In this document: positions 1 through 8,744 of the stretch, piece after piece
Layout of the letters: each line of letters opens with the position of its first letter
Position numbering within the stretch: position 1 is the first letter of the stretch
Assembly: GCA_963814095.1 (NCBI GenBank)
Contig: CAWFBT010000027.1
Span: 1-64,000 of the forward strand
Reading direction: 5' to 3'
DNA from: JACVRW01 sp963814095
GTDB lineage: Bacteria > Actinomycetota > Thermoleophilia > Solirubrobacterales > Thermoleophilaceae
Length of the DNA stretch: 64,000 nt
The notes under the pieces: generated by a model
Seen by the model: only the letters and a program-made list of their open reading frames with translations
Database searches by the model: none
Told to the model about the DNA's origin: nothing
Position numbers and translations under genes: made by a program

Positions 1-1
1 C

Positions 2-103
2 GAGGAGCAGCTCTCCGAGTCCGCACCGCTGCTGGTCGTCCAGAGCAGGCGCCTCGGTGACTGGGGCGCCATCGCCAGTCTCCACGCCTCTCGCCGGCAC
101 TGA
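2..103 (+). CDS. C-terminal end of a protein cut by the window edge
   Basis: An open frame enters from the left edge and stops with TGA, giving 33 residues that end in SLHASRRH. The stretch SAPLLVVQSRRLGDWG has the hydrophobic-strand-then-basic look of the end of an alpha/beta domain such as a universal stress protein, but there is too little to assign a family. The frame is inferred only from the absence of stops and the codon bias. Confidence 0.4.
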   Translation, partial: EEQLSESAPLLVVQSRRLGDWGAIASLHASRRH

Positions 104-210
104 GGTGTGTACGCTCGCGCGTTCGTGCCCCGCTGTGCTTGTTTTAGGGTGCTGACCGGGATTAGATTCGGCTGGATGGGCGTGGTGGTTTGAGCCGGGG
201 CGGCTGTGGG

Positions 211-1062
211 ATGGATCGTCTGAAGTGCTTGCTCGTGGTCGGGGTTTTGGCGTTTGCAGGGTGTGCTGTCGCGGCCGGAACTGCGGCGGCGCCCGCATCC
301 GCGCAGCCGCCTCCCGCGGGCCACACGGTGTTCGTTCATTCCGCCCTGAGCGGCAAGCTCGGCGGCGGCCGACTGACCTTGCGGGGCGTGAGCCGGCGGG
401 TGACCTGGGCCCACGACAGCGGCCGCTCCGGGGTGATGGCGATCGAGCGGCTGCACTGGAGACTGTTCCCGCGGCGGATCTCGGCGGCGACGGGCACGCT
501 GCACGTGGCGGGCAACCGCGGCGGCGACGAGCTGACTTTCAAGCTGACCCGGCCGCGCCGCAACCTCGCGCGCCGCACCGTCAGCTACAAGGTAAAGCGG
601 CTGGGCGGTGGCCGCCTGCCACGCCGTGCCGCCCAAGCGGCAGGCGGCGCGCGCCGGTTCGGCCCAGCGTCGCTGTCGATCGTAGGCGCCCCCGCCTCGC
701 TGCGAGCCGCCAACACCTACTACGAATGTGTTCCCCCCGGGGAGACCGTTCGTCGGGGGTGCTGGGGGACCGTGACAGGGTCCGGCCTGAAGCCAAACCA
801 GACCCTGAACGTGACACTCACCTACAGTGACGGTTCAACCCTGTCTGGGGCCCAGTTGGGGATCAACCCCACGACGGACGCGAACGGGAACCTGGGGACG
901 CAGGCACCGGTGCAGCTGGATGTGATTTGCTGGCCGACCGGCTTCTGGAGCGTCGATATCAGCGGCGTGGCGGCAGACGGCACTACTACGGTCAGCGCCC
1001 ATGCCGACGCGCCGTATTACTACAAGTACGGCCAGTTCTACTGCTCAAACGTGGCCCCCTGA
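211..1062 (+). CDS. Secreted or lipid-anchored protein of unknown function
   Basis: This 283-residue protein starts at the ATG at 211. An in-frame TTG at 190 would only add a charged stretch before the signal sequence. Residues 1-18 are a short basic start and a hydrophobic core ending VLAFAGC, which could be a lipobox with Cys18 as the lipidated residue or simply part of a Sec signal. A Pro/Ala-rich linker follows. The middle region (about residues 40-150) is rich in Arg and Gly and looks beta-stranded. The last 110 residues contain four cysteines (ECVPPG, RGCWG, VICWP, FYCSN), which suggests two disulfides in a small Ig-like or carbohydrate-binding fold. It acts outside the membrane. I recognise no family, and it has no operon partner. 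Confidence 0.7.
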   Translation: MDRLKCLLVVGVLAFAGCAVAAGTAAAPASAQPPPAGHTVFVHSALSGKLGGGRLTLRGVSRRVTWAHDSGRSGVMAIERLHWRLFPRRISAATGTLHVAGNRGGDELTFKLTRPRRNLARRTVSYKVKRLGGGRLPRRAAQAAGGARRFGPASLSIVGAPASLRAANTYYECVPPGETVRRGCWGTVTGSGLKPNQTLNVTLTYSDGSTLSGAQLGINPTTDANGNLGTQAPVQLDVICWPTGFWSVDISGVAADGTTTVSAHADAPYYYKYGQFYCSNVAP

Positions 1063-1329
1063 CCTCCATCATCCGCCGGGGGGAAGCCCAAGGCTGGTCC
1101 AGCGGCACGCTGGCAGGCCTTCCACACCGAGCAACAGCACCAGCGAGATCGCCGCGCGCATACGACCGTTCGTTTGACAGAGCGCCGAGGCGTAGTTAGC
1201 GTCGCCGTCGCCACCTGCCGAACGGATGATGGGTGGAGCGGATGCGAGACCGGTGCGCCGACCAGGGGTCAGACGGCGCGCCCGAGCGATTGGGCGCTCG
1301 CCCGCTGTGACCAGGCGAGGAGAACCGAC

Positions 1330-2094
1330 ATGAACACAGAGCCCATGAACGCCGGGCGGCTGGCGGGCCGGCGCGCGTTGATCACGGGCGCGTCGTCGGG
1401 TGCCGGCCAGACGACAGCCGAGATGTTCGCCCGCGAGGGCGCGCAGGTGGCCCTGGTCGCCAGCCGGCCGGAGCCGCTGGAGCAGGCGGCGAGCGCCATT
1501 GGGGACCGCGCCATCGCGGTCCCCGCCGACATCGGTGACCCCGACCAGGTCGCCCGCGCCGTGACCACCGCGATCGCGCGCATGGGCGGGCTCGACGTCG
1601 TCGTCAACTGCGCGGCGGTCGCCATGGGCGGCACGCTCGAGGAGACGACCCCCGAACGTTGGCGGCGCACACTTGACGTCAACCTCTCTGGCGCGTACTA
1701 CGTCTCGCGCGAGGCCGCCCGCCACATGGTGGCCAACGGCAGAGGGGCGATCGTCAACGTCGCCTCGGAGTCGGCGTCCATGGGAATGCCGTACTACATC
1801 GCCTACTGCGCCTCCAAGGCCGGGATGGTGGGCATGACCAGAGCGATGGCCGTCGCGCTCGCGCCCACCGTCACCGTCAACGTGATCTGCCCCGGCCCGA
1901 TCGACACGCCGATGCTCCAGGCGCACTTCGAGACGTCGCCCGAGGCGCGGGACGATCTCATGCGCCGCGTGCCGATGGGGCGTGCCGCGAGCCGCGAGGA
2001 GATCGCCGCCGGGATCTTGTACTTCGCGACCGACGGGACGTGCGCGACCGGCGCGTCCCTCGCGCTCGACTGCGGGACCACCGCAAGCGTCTAG
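1330..2094 (+). CDS. SDR family NAD(P)-dependent oxidoreductase
   Basis: This is a 254-residue classical short-chain dehydrogenase/reductase. The Rossmann glycine motif is ITGASSGAG near residue 17, the NNAG-equivalent is VNCAAVA near residue 90, and the catalytic Ser, Tyr and Lys are in NVASESAS and YCASK (about residues 140-160). The PG motif CPGPIDTPM follows, and the family's usual C-terminus ends in LDCGTTAS. The start at 1330 is preceded by GAGGAGAA at a good distance; the frame is open to 1174, but that extension has no SDR features. Substrate cannot be predicted. It is followed directly by a regulator fragment and a flavin oxidase, so these may once have formed one oxidative unit. Confidence 0.85.
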   Translation: MNTEPMNAGRLAGRRALITGASSGAGQTTAEMFAREGAQVALVASRPEPLEQAASAIGDRAIAVPADIGDPDQVARAVTTAIARMGGLDVVVNCAAVAMGGTLEETTPERWRRTLDVNLSGAYYVSREAARHMVANGRGAIVNVASESASMGMPYYIAYCASKAGMVGMTRAMAVALAPTVTVNVICPGPIDTPMLQAHFETSPEARDDLMRRVPMGRAASREEIAAGILYFATDGTCATGASLALDCGTTASV

Positions 2095-2096
2095 GA

Positions 2097-2303
2097 CGGT
2101 CCGACGGGGCGATCGCGGTCAGCCGCGACGACGTGGACGGGCCCGACGTCGAGATCGAGGCCAGCGCGAAAGCGCTGGCAGAGGTGCTGTGGGGCGGGCG
2201 CTCGCTGGCGGACGCTCGGCGGACTGGAGACCTCCGGATCGCCGGGGACAAACGAGCCGCCGACCGATTCTTCACACTCTTTCCAATACCGGAGTCTGGG
2301 TGA
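2097..2303 (+). pseudogene. C-terminal remnant of an HxlR-type regulator (SCP2-like domain)
   Basis: Just after the SDR stop, in another frame, about 68 codons read like the end of actinobacterial HxlR-type winged-helix regulators that carry a C-terminal SCP2-like ligand domain. The match is the run ALAEVLWGGRSLADARR, then RIAGDKRAADRF and a final LFPIPE. The winged-helix half is missing: upstream sequence is occupied by the SDR in another frame. It is therefore a truncated remnant, perhaps of a regulator of the neighbouring oxidoreductase. The family assignment is from memory of the consensus. Confidence 0.55.
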
Positions 2304-2305
2304 TC

Positions 2306-2416
2306 ATGGAGCGGCATCAGCCGGGCGACGGGCTCGCCGACCGCTACGCCGATGACGTCGAGCTCATCGCGGCACGCAAGACGCTCCGCGGGCTGCCGAA
2401 GCTGTGGCGGCCCTGA
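2306..2416 (+). CDS. Short 36-codon reading frame, doubtful
   Basis: An ATG two bases after the previous stop opens a 36-residue frame beginning MERHQPGDGLAD and ending GLPKLWRP just before the flavin oxidase. Composition is compatible with coding. It could be a tiny coupled peptide, the broken end of the HxlR remnant, or chance. No domain is visible. Confidence 0.2.
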   Translation: MERHQPGDGLADRYADDVELIAARKTLRGLPKLWRP

Positions 2417-2426
2417 GGCGGACGTC

Positions 2427-3764
2427 TTGGCGGGCAAGACCTGGCGCAACTGGACGGGCAACGTCCGCTGCACGCCGGCAGCGATCGTGCGTCCCCGCAG
2501 TGAAGGGGAGGTGGCCGTCGCGATCCGTCGTGCCGCGGCCGCCGGCCAGAACGTTCGGGTAGCAGGAAGCGGTCACTCGTACACCGAGATCGTGAGCACG
2601 AGCGGCACGCTGCTCTCGCTCGAGCACATGCGTGGGATCCTGTCCGTGGACGAGGAGCGCTCGGAGGCGACCGTGTGGGCCGGCAGCCGGCTCAGGTCGC
2701 TCGGCGACCCGCTCTGGGAGCAGGGGTTCGCGATGGAGAACCTGGGCGATACCGACGTGCAGGCGCTGGCCGGCGCGATCAGCACGGCCACGCACGGCAC
2801 GGGGATCGCGCTGCGCAGCCTCTCGTCGCAGGTAGTCGGTCTGACGCTGGTGTCGGCCGCCGGCGAGGTGGTCGAGTGCTCGGGGGACCGCGAGCCGGAG
2901 CTGTTCAGGGCCGCTTGTGTCGGTCTCGGCTGCCTGGGCGTGATCACGCGTGTGCGTCTCCGCCTCCAGCCGAGGTACACGCTGTCGATGAAGATGCGGC
3001 GCGAGAAGCTCGCGAGCGTGCTCGCCGAGATGGAGCAGCGCCTGCACAGCCGCCATTTCGAGTTCTGGTACTGGCCCAACACCGGCATCGTTACGACCAG
3101 GACGACGGAACTCACCGACGCGGCAAGCACCCAGAGCCCCGTCCGCCGGTTCCTTCAGGGCATCGTTGTGGAGAACGCAGGGCTGTGGATCGTGAACACG
3201 ATCGCGAAGGCGGTGCCGCCCTCCGCAGACGCAATCAGCAGGCTCCAGGCCGCGCTCGCGCCCACAGGGGAGAAGGTCGACCGGCCCTACCGGCTACTCG
3301 CGACTCCCCGCCTGGTGAAACTGCTCGAGACCGAGTACTCCGTCCCGGCGGAGGCGGGGCCGGACTGCCTGCGCGAGATCAAGGCGTGGATCGACAAGAG
3401 CCATGTGCCGATCAGCTTTCCGATCGAGTACCGCTACGTGGCGGCGGACGACTCCTTCCTGAGCCCTTACTACGGGCGGGCCAGCGCGGTGATCGACCTT
3501 CAACAGTTCAAGGGGATGCCCCATCACGAGTACTTCTCGGCGGGCGAGGAGATCTTCAGGCGCTACGACGGTCGTCCGCACTGGGGCAAGCTGCACAGCC
3601 GGACCGCCGATGAACTGCGCCCCCTGTACCCCGACTGGGACCGCTTCCAGGAGGTTCGCCGGCGGTGGGACCCTGACGGCCTCTTCATGAATGACTACCT
3701 GCGACGCGTGCTGGAGCCGTCGCTCGAGTCATCAGAGCCGGTTCGAGTCAGGCTAACCTCATGA
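2427..3764 (+). CDS. FAD-linked aldonolactone/alditol oxidase-like protein
   Basis: This is a VAO-superfamily flavin oxidase of about 445 residues, close to L-gulonolactone and arabinonolactone oxidases, which oxidise sugar lactones or polyols using covalent or tight FAD. The N-terminal PCMH FAD-binding domain opens with GKTWRNWTGN and includes VAGSGHSYTE, whose His is the usual site of FAD attachment, and ISTATHGTG. The C-terminal ALO domain ends with the diagnostic PHWGKLHS (HWxK active-site motif), then RRRWDPDGLF. I chose TTG at 2427, nine bases after GAGGCGG, because the conserved sequence starts right there; ATG at 2352 is the alternative but adds a Ser/Arg-rich stretch unlike the family. 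It is a soluble cytoplasmic enzyme with no signal peptide. Confidence 0.85.
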   Translation: MAGKTWRNWTGNVRCTPAAIVRPRSEGEVAVAIRRAAAAGQNVRVAGSGHSYTEIVSTSGTLLSLEHMRGILSVDEERSEATVWAGSRLRSLGDPLWEQGFAMENLGDTDVQALAGAISTATHGTGIALRSLSSQVVGLTLVSAAGEVVECSGDREPELFRAACVGLGCLGVITRVRLRLQPRYTLSMKMRREKLASVLAEMEQRLHSRHFEFWYWPNTGIVTTRTTELTDAASTQSPVRRFLQGIVVENAGLWIVNTIAKAVPPSADAISRLQAALAPTGEKVDRPYRLLATPRLVKLLETEYSVPAEAGPDCLREIKAWIDKSHVPISFPIEYRYVAADDSFLSPYYGRASAVIDLQQFKGMPHHEYFSAGEEIFRRYDGRPHWGKLHSRTADELRPLYPDWDRFQEVRRRWDPDGLFMNDYLRRVLEPSLESSEPVRVRLTS

Positions 3765-3786
3765 ACAGCTTCGAACCAGTTCATCC

Positions 3787-4137
3787 ATGCCAGCGCCACT
3801 GATCGAGTTTCCTGCCGACGATCCCGATCGGGCCCGCCGGTTCTGGCACGGGGTCCTCGGGGTCACCCTCACAGCACGACCCGCCGCTGCCGGGTCTGGA
3901 TGGCAGACCGACACCGACGGCCTGCGCCTCGGCGTCCACGAGCGCGGACCTGGCCCCGGCGACACCGCCTCCCTGCCCTACTTCAGCGTCGCCGACCTGG
4001 CGGCGACACTCGAGCGCGTCCGAGAGCTCGGCGGCTCGATCATCCACCCCGGCGAGCGCTGGGCCGTGTGCCGGGACTCCGAGGGCAGCCCATTTGCACT
4101 GGCCGCCGCACCCGCAGCCACTGAGGGGCGCCCCTAG
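3787..4137 (+). CDS. VOC (glyoxalase/bleomycin-resistance) family protein
   Basis: At 116 residues this is one VOC module with paired beta-alpha-beta-beta-beta units. It starts IEFPADDPDRARRFWHGVLG, the usual first strand and helix, and has the second-module features SVADLAATLERV and FRD-like CRDSEGSPF near the C-terminus. The family includes metal-dependent isomerases, dioxygenases and antibiotic-binding proteins. This member lacks clear metal ligands at all four positions, so a binding role is as likely as catalysis. It lies 22 bp after the flavin oxidase and may be co-transcribed with it. Confidence 0.8.
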   Translation: MPAPLIEFPADDPDRARRFWHGVLGVTLTARPAAAGSGWQTDTDGLRLGVHERGPGPGDTASLPYFSVADLAATLERVRELGGSIIHPGERWAVCRDSEGSPFALAAAPAATEGRP

Positions 4138-4159
4138 ACCCACGGATCGGAATGGGTCG

Positions 4160-5122
4160 GTGAGTATCGTTGCTCGGGTGGCGGGCAACGCGGTGGTGAC
4201 CGCTTATCACCACACAGATCCCGGGTGTCCCTGGGCCTACTCGGCGAGGCCGGCGCACGCGCGCCTCGTGTGGCGCTTCGGCGATCAGATCGACTGGCGC
4301 CTCGTGATGATCGGCCTCAGCGAGGACTCGAGCCGCTACGTGGCGCGCGGCTATACGCCCGCGCGCATGGCGACTGCGGTGACGAACTTCGAGCCGCGCT
4401 TCGGGATGCCGTTCGCTCTCAAGGTCAAGTCGCGCGTCGCGGGGACCGCGCGTGCGTGCCGGGCGATCGTGGCCGCGCGCCTCATCGAGCCCGCGCTCGC
4501 CGATCCGGCGTTGCGGGCGCTGCAACTGCTGCAGTTCGCCGACGGCGGCCTGCTCGACTCCGATGACGACCTGCGCGCCGCGCTATCGCGCGTCGAGGGC
4601 CTCGACGCGGGGCTGGTGGTGAGCCGGATCGACGACGCCGACGTGGTTGCCGCCTACGAAGGCGACCGCGCGCTGGCGCGCTCAGCCCAGGGCTCGCCCA
4701 CCCACGCCCAGGATCGGCACTCCACCAGTGACGGCCCCGTCCGCTACACCGCGCCCTCGGTCGTCTTCGAGCACGCCGATGGCCGCACACTCGAGGTCGG
4801 CGGCTTCCAGCCCTTCGAGGCCTACGACACGGCGCTCGCGAACCTCGACCGGGGCCTCGATCGGCGCGCTGCGCCGGAGGATGCGCTCGCCGTGCTGAGC
4901 ATGTTCCCGCACGGGCTGACGAGCGCCGAGGTGGCGTCCGTGCTGCGCCCCACCGACCTCATCGAGGCCGACCGCACAGCCGCACAGCGGGCGCTGCTGG
5001 CGCTGGCCGGCGAGGGGCGGGCGGTGGCCGAACCCGCCGGCGGCGATGCGCTCTGGCGCCTGCCTCGGCAGAGCGACGCCGACGCCGGCAGCCACGTGGC
5101 CGCGGTACCGGCACAGGTCTAG
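4160..5122 (+). CDS. DsbA-family thioredoxin-fold protein with C-terminal extension
   Basis: This 320-residue protein has a thioredoxin/DsbA-like fold over the first 210 residues. The strand VVTAYHHTDPGCPWAYSA carries CPWA in place of a CxxC pair, as in the 2-hydroxychromene-2-carboxylate isomerase and FrnE-like branches, so disulfide exchange is unlikely. The alpha-helical insertion contains a second conserved-looking segment with RACRAIVAARLIEP. Residues 250-320 (SMFPHGLTSAEVASVL and after) look like a small winged-helix tail. The GTG at 4160 starts the protein just before the first strand; the frame continues upstream into the VOC gene without support. There is no signal peptide. Confidence 0.75.
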   Translation: MSIVARVAGNAVVTAYHHTDPGCPWAYSARPAHARLVWRFGDQIDWRLVMIGLSEDSSRYVARGYTPARMATAVTNFEPRFGMPFALKVKSRVAGTARACRAIVAARLIEPALADPALRALQLLQFADGGLLDSDDDLRAALSRVEGLDAGLVVSRIDDADVVAAYEGDRALARSAQGSPTHAQDRHSTSDGPVRYTAPSVVFEHADGRTLEVGGFQPFEAYDTALANLDRGLDRRAAPEDALAVLSMFPHGLTSAEVASVLRPTDLIEADRTAAQRALLALAGEGRAVAEPAGGDALWRLPRQSDADAGSHVAAVPAQV

Positions 5123-5133
5123 CTGGTTCCGGC

Positions 5134-6171
5134 TCAGCCGCCGCTCGCCGGCTTCTCCTCGTGCCCGCCGAAGCCCTTCCGCATCGCCGAGAGGGCCTTG
5201 TCGCCGAAGTCGGCGAGCCCGCGCGAGGCGAAGCGCGAATAGAGCGCCGTGCTCAGGACCGGTATCGGCACGCCCTCCTCGATCGCGGCGATCGAGGTCC
5301 AGCGGCCCTCGCCCGAGTCCGAGACGCGACCCGAGAAGGTCTCGAGCTCCGGTGATTCGAGCAGTGCCGTGGCGGTCAGGTCGAGCAGCCAGGAGCCGAT
5401 CACGCTGCCGCGACGCCAGACCTCGGCCACGTCCGGAAGGTCGATCTCGTACTGGTAGTACTCGGGGTGCTCGAGCGGCGCGGTCTCCGCATCGGCCTCG
5501 CGCTCGACGGTGCCGGCGTCCGCGTTGCGAAGGATGTTGAGCCCCTCCGCGTAGGCCGCCATCACGCCGTACTCGATCCCGTTGTGGACCATCTTCACGA
5601 AGTGGCCTGCGCCCACCGGGCCGCAATGGAGATAGCCGTTCTCGGCCGGGGTCACGTCACCGTCGCGCCCGGGGGTGCGCTCGGCGGCATCGACCCCCGG
5701 GGCGAGCGTGGCGAAGACCGAATCGAGCCGCTCGACCGCCGGGTCGGGCCCTCCGATCATCAGGCAGTAACCGCGCTCGAGGCCGAAGACGCCGCCCGAG
5801 GTCCCACAGTCGATGTAGTCGATCTCGCGCTTCGCAAGCTCCGCGGCGCGGCGGATGTCGTCGCGGTAGTAGGAGTTCCCGCCGTCGATGACCGCGTCGC
5901 CCGCGTCGAGCTCGGCGGCGATCGCGTGCACCGTCGACTCGGTGATGTGGCCGGCCGGAACCATCACCCAGACGGCGCGCGGCGCACTGAGTTTGGACGC
6001 CAGCTCGGCGAGCGAGGCGGCTCCCTCGGCGCCCTCGGCGACGAGCGTCTCGATCGCCGCCGGATTGACGTCGTGCACGACGCACCGGTGCCCGTCGCGC
6101 ATCAGGCGCCGGACCATGTTTGCCCCCATCCTGCCGAGGCCGATCATCCCGAGTTCTGCCTTCGCGCTCAC
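5134..6171 (-). CDS. gnd: 6-phosphogluconate dehydrogenase, decarboxylating (short form)
   Basis: The enzyme oxidises 6-phosphogluconate to ribulose 5-phosphate and CO2 in the pentose phosphate pathway. At 345 residues it is the short, typically NAD-preferring form rather than the 470-residue E. coli type. The Rossmann motif is GMIGLGRMGANM at the N-terminus, followed by the coenzyme region VHDVNP and VMVPAG. The substrate motif DGGNSYYRDD, the catalytic segment CGTSGGVFGLERGYCLM, and GAGHFVKMVHNGIEYG with the catalytic Lys are all present. The C-terminal all-helical domain includes EVWRRGSVIGSWLLDL. It lies back to back with pgi, which supports a shared role in glucose 6-phosphate use. Confidence 0.93.
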   Translation of the reverse strand: MSAKAELGMIGLGRMGANMVRRLMRDGHRCVVHDVNPAAIETLVAEGAEGAASLAELASKLSAPRAVWVMVPAGHITESTVHAIAAELDAGDAVIDGGNSYYRDDIRRAAELAKREIDYIDCGTSGGVFGLERGYCLMIGGPDPAVERLDSVFATLAPGVDAAERTPGRDGDVTPAENGYLHCGPVGAGHFVKMVHNGIEYGVMAAYAEGLNILRNADAGTVEREADAETAPLEHPEYYQYEIDLPDVAEVWRRGSVIGSWLLDLTATALLESPELETFSGRVSDSGEGRWTSIAAIEEGVPIPVLSTALYSRFASRGLADFGDKALSAMRKGFGGHEEKPASGG

Positions 6172-6226
6172 GCCTTCAACTCTCCTTGGTGTCGCCAGTC
6201 AGCGTGACTTATACTCGCGCCGCCCC
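6172..6226. promoter_or_regulatory. Divergent promoter region between gnd and pgi
   Basis: Only 55 bp separate the two opposed start codons, so both promoters must lie here or within the genes. TATACT (around 6210-6215), inside an AT-richer patch, is a plausible -10 for rightward pgi transcription, which would then be nearly leaderless. No clear operator is visible. Confidence 0.35.
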
Positions 6227-7861
6227 GTGAGCGAGCCGCTGCGCAACCAGCCGGCCTGGCGCGAGCTGGAGCGGCACCACGCCGAGATCGGCGAACGCCA
6301 CCTGCGCGACCTGTTCGCCGCCGATCCCGAGCGGGGCGAGCGGATGGTCGCCGAGGGCGCGGGTCTCCACCTCGACTACTCGAAGAACCGCATCACCGGC
6401 GAGACGCTGCCGCTGCTCGTCGCGCTCGCGGAGCAGACAGGAATGCCGGAGCGCCGTGAGCAGATGTTCCGCGGCGAGCGGATCAACGTCTCGGAGGACC
6501 GCTCGGTGCTGCACGTCGCGCTGCGCATGCCGCGCGAGCGCTCGCTCGTCGTCGACGGGGTCGACGTGGTCAAGCAGGTGCACGAGGTCCTCGACCGGAT
6601 GAGCGATTTCGCCCGGCGGGTGCGCGACGGGGAGTGGCTCGGACACACCGGGAAGCCGATTCGCAACGTCGTGAACATCGGCATCGGCGGCTCCGATCTC
6701 GGACCGGTCATGGCCTACGAGGCATTGCGCCACTACTCCCGCCGCGACATGACCTTCCGCTTCGTGTCCAACGTCGACGCGACCGACTTCGTCGAGGCGA
6801 CCCGCGACCTCGACCCCGCCGAGACCCTCTTCGTGGTTTCCTCGAAGACCTTCACGACGCTCGAGACGATGACCAACGCCCACACCGCGCGCGAATGGGC
6901 GCTGGCCGCGCTCGGGGACGAAGCGGCGATCGCGAAGCACTTCGTCGCGGTCTCCACCAACGCCGAGGGGGTCGCCGAGTTCGGCATCGCAACCGAGAAC
7001 ATGTTCGGCTTCTGGGACTGGGTCGGCGGGCGCTACTCGATGGACTCAGCGATCGGGCTCTCAACGATGGTCGCGATCGGCCCGGAGGCGTTCGGCGAGA
7101 TGCTCGCCGGCTTCCACGCGATCGACGAGCACTTCCGCGAGGCGCCGCTCGCCGAGAACCTGCCCGCGCTGCTCGGGATGCTGGCCGTCTGGTACGGCGA
7201 CTTCTTCGGCGCCCAGACGATCGCCGTGCTGCCCTACGACCGCTATCTGCTGCGCTTTCCCGCCTACCTCCAGCAATTGACCATGGAGTCGAACGGGAAG
7301 CACGTGACGCTCGACGGTCAGAGGGTCGACTACGAGACCGGAGCCGTCTACTGGGGCGAGCCGGGAACGAACGGCCAGCACTCGTTCTACCAGCTCATCC
7401 ACCAGGGAACGCGGTTGATCCCGTGCGACTTCATCGGCTTCCTGCACTCGCTCAACCCGCTCGGGGAGCACCACGACATCCTGATCTCGAACGTGTTCGC
7501 GCAGCCTGAGGCGCTCGCGTTCGGCAAGACCGCCGAGCAGGTCCGCGAGGAGGGAACCGCGGAGGAGGTCGTTCCGCACCGGGTGATGGAGGGCAATCGG
7601 CCCTCCAACGTGATCCTCGGCGAGCGCCTCGACCCCGCGGCGCTGGGCAAGCTCGTCGCGCTCTACGAGCACAGCGTGTTCACGCAGGGCGCCATCTGGG
7701 GCATCGACTCCTTCGACCAGTGGGGCGTCGAGCTCGGCAAGGCGCTGGCGAAGCGGATCATCCCCGAGCTTCAGGCCGCCGACGCGCCGGAACTGGCACA
7801 CGACAGCTCCACGAACACGCTGATCCGCCGCTACCGCGCCGCCCGGGACAACCCGGCCTGA
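6227..7861 (+). CDS. pgi: Glucose-6-phosphate isomerase
   Basis: This enzyme interconverts glucose 6-phosphate and fructose 6-phosphate. The 544-residue length is typical of the bacterial/eukaryotic type. Both SIS subdomains are present: NIGIGGSDLGPVMAYEALR, the phosphate-binding VSSKTFTTLETMTNA, and GGRYSMDSAIGLS. Active-site elements are MESNGK (catalytic Glu equivalent precedes this), GTNGQHSFYQLIHQG (catalytic His) and the PGI signature DSFDQWGVELGKALAKRI with the catalytic Lys. The GTG at 6227 was chosen because VSEPLRNQPAW begins the family's usual N-terminus; the open frame to 5888 overlaps gnd and is not coding. Confidence 0.95.
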   Translation: MSEPLRNQPAWRELERHHAEIGERHLRDLFAADPERGERMVAEGAGLHLDYSKNRITGETLPLLVALAEQTGMPERREQMFRGERINVSEDRSVLHVALRMPRERSLVVDGVDVVKQVHEVLDRMSDFARRVRDGEWLGHTGKPIRNVVNIGIGGSDLGPVMAYEALRHYSRRDMTFRFVSNVDATDFVEATRDLDPAETLFVVSSKTFTTLETMTNAHTAREWALAALGDEAAIAKHFVAVSTNAEGVAEFGIATENMFGFWDWVGGRYSMDSAIGLSTMVAIGPEAFGEMLAGFHAIDEHFREAPLAENLPALLGMLAVWYGDFFGAQTIAVLPYDRYLLRFPAYLQQLTMESNGKHVTLDGQRVDYETGAVYWGEPGTNGQHSFYQLIHQGTRLIPCDFIGFLHSLNPLGEHHDILISNVFAQPEALAFGKTAEQVREEGTAEEVVPHRVMEGNRPSNVILGERLDPAALGKLVALYEHSVFTQGAIWGIDSFDQWGVELGKALAKRIIPELQAADAPELAHDSSTNTLIRRYRAARDNPA

Positions 7862-7863
7862 TC

Positions 7864-8664
7864 TCAGTCGGCGATGCTGCCGGCGCTGAGGTTCGCGACC
7901 GTCGCGGTCATGGCACCAGCGCGGTCCGAGGCCATGAAGGCGGCGGTGTCGGCGACCTCGGCGAGGGTGGGCAGTCGCTTGAGGAGCGTGCTCTGCTCGA
8001 GGAGCGCCTGGAACTCGGCGGGCGTGACCCCGGCGGCCGCCGCCGCCGTCGCGGAGTTCCTCTCGATCAGCGGCGTGCCCGGGATCGCGTGGGCGCGCAG
8101 GCAGACCACCCGCACGCCGGCCGGCCCGACCTCGAGCGCCAGGGAGCGCGAGAACGCCTCGACGGCGGCCCAGGCCGGGGCCGCTCCGCCGATCAGGCGA
8201 CCCGGCATCCGGCCGGGTACGGCTGTCAGCGTCACGATCACACCCGACCCCCGGCCACTCATGTGCCGGGCGGCGGCGGTGGCGGTGATGAAGTTGGAGT
8301 TGGTGTAGAACGCGATGGGGCCGGCGAAGGCGTCGCCGGTCAGCTCCGTCAGCGGCAGGCGGTCGGGGTTGGGGCCCGGCCCGATGGCGTTGAACGAGAC
8401 GTCGACACCCCCCGCCTTCTCGACCACGCTGCTCAGGTGCTCCTCCACGGCCTGCTCGTCAAGCGCGTCGACCACGGCCGTCTCGGCGACGCCGCCGGCA
8501 GCGACGATCTCCCCGGCGACGGCATCCAGCTTCGCCAGGTCGCGGCCGCTGAGGAAGACGGTCGCGCCCTCGCGTGCGAAAGCCCGGGCGACGGCGCTTC
8601 CGATGGCGCCCCCCGCGGCATAGATCACGGCGGTCTTGTCCTCGAGCAGCATCCTTGGGTGCAT
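7864..8664 (-). CDS. Atypical SDR-fold protein lacking the catalytic Tyr/Lys
   Basis: This 266-residue protein has the SDR Rossmann fold, with a glycine loop YAAGGAIGSAVARAF, an Asp near DALDEQ and NAIGPGP in place of NNAG. Where classical SDRs have YxxxK, it reads GGAAPAWAAVEAF, so both the Tyr and the Lys are replaced. The following helix SRSLALEVGPAGVRVVCLR aligns well, so this is not a frame error. It may bind cofactor and use other residues, or be a non-catalytic member. It converges on pgi with only 2 bp between stops. An alternative ATG lies four codons in (8652). Confidence 0.75.
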   Translation of the reverse strand: MHPRMLLEDKTAVIYAAGGAIGSAVARAFAREGATVFLSGRDLAKLDAVAGEIVAAGGVAETAVVDALDEQAVEEHLSSVVEKAGGVDVSFNAIGPGPNPDRLPLTELTGDAFAGPIAFYTNSNFITATAAARHMSGRGSGVIVTLTAVPGRMPGRLIGGAAPAWAAVEAFSRSLALEVGPAGVRVVCLRAHAIPGTPLIERNSATAAAAAGVTPAEFQALLEQSTLLKRLPTLAEVADTAAFMASDRAGAMTATVANLSAGSIAD

Positions 8665-8744
8665 GTCCGTTCAGACACCGGCGGCGGCGAGAACGGAACG
8701 GCCGGCGGCCGCGCGCCGGCCGCATTGAGTAATACTCGGCCGCG

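Noticed and set aside
1069..1926. Minus-strand frame opposite the SDR, ending in a hydrophobic stretch
   Set aside because: Mostly the shadow of the SDR; the last 30 residues fall in an intergenic gap and match nothing.
3740..3790. GGTTCGAGTC-type stretch as a tRNA T-arm
   Set aside because: It lies at the end of the flavin oxidase gene and cannot be folded with acceptor and anticodon arms.
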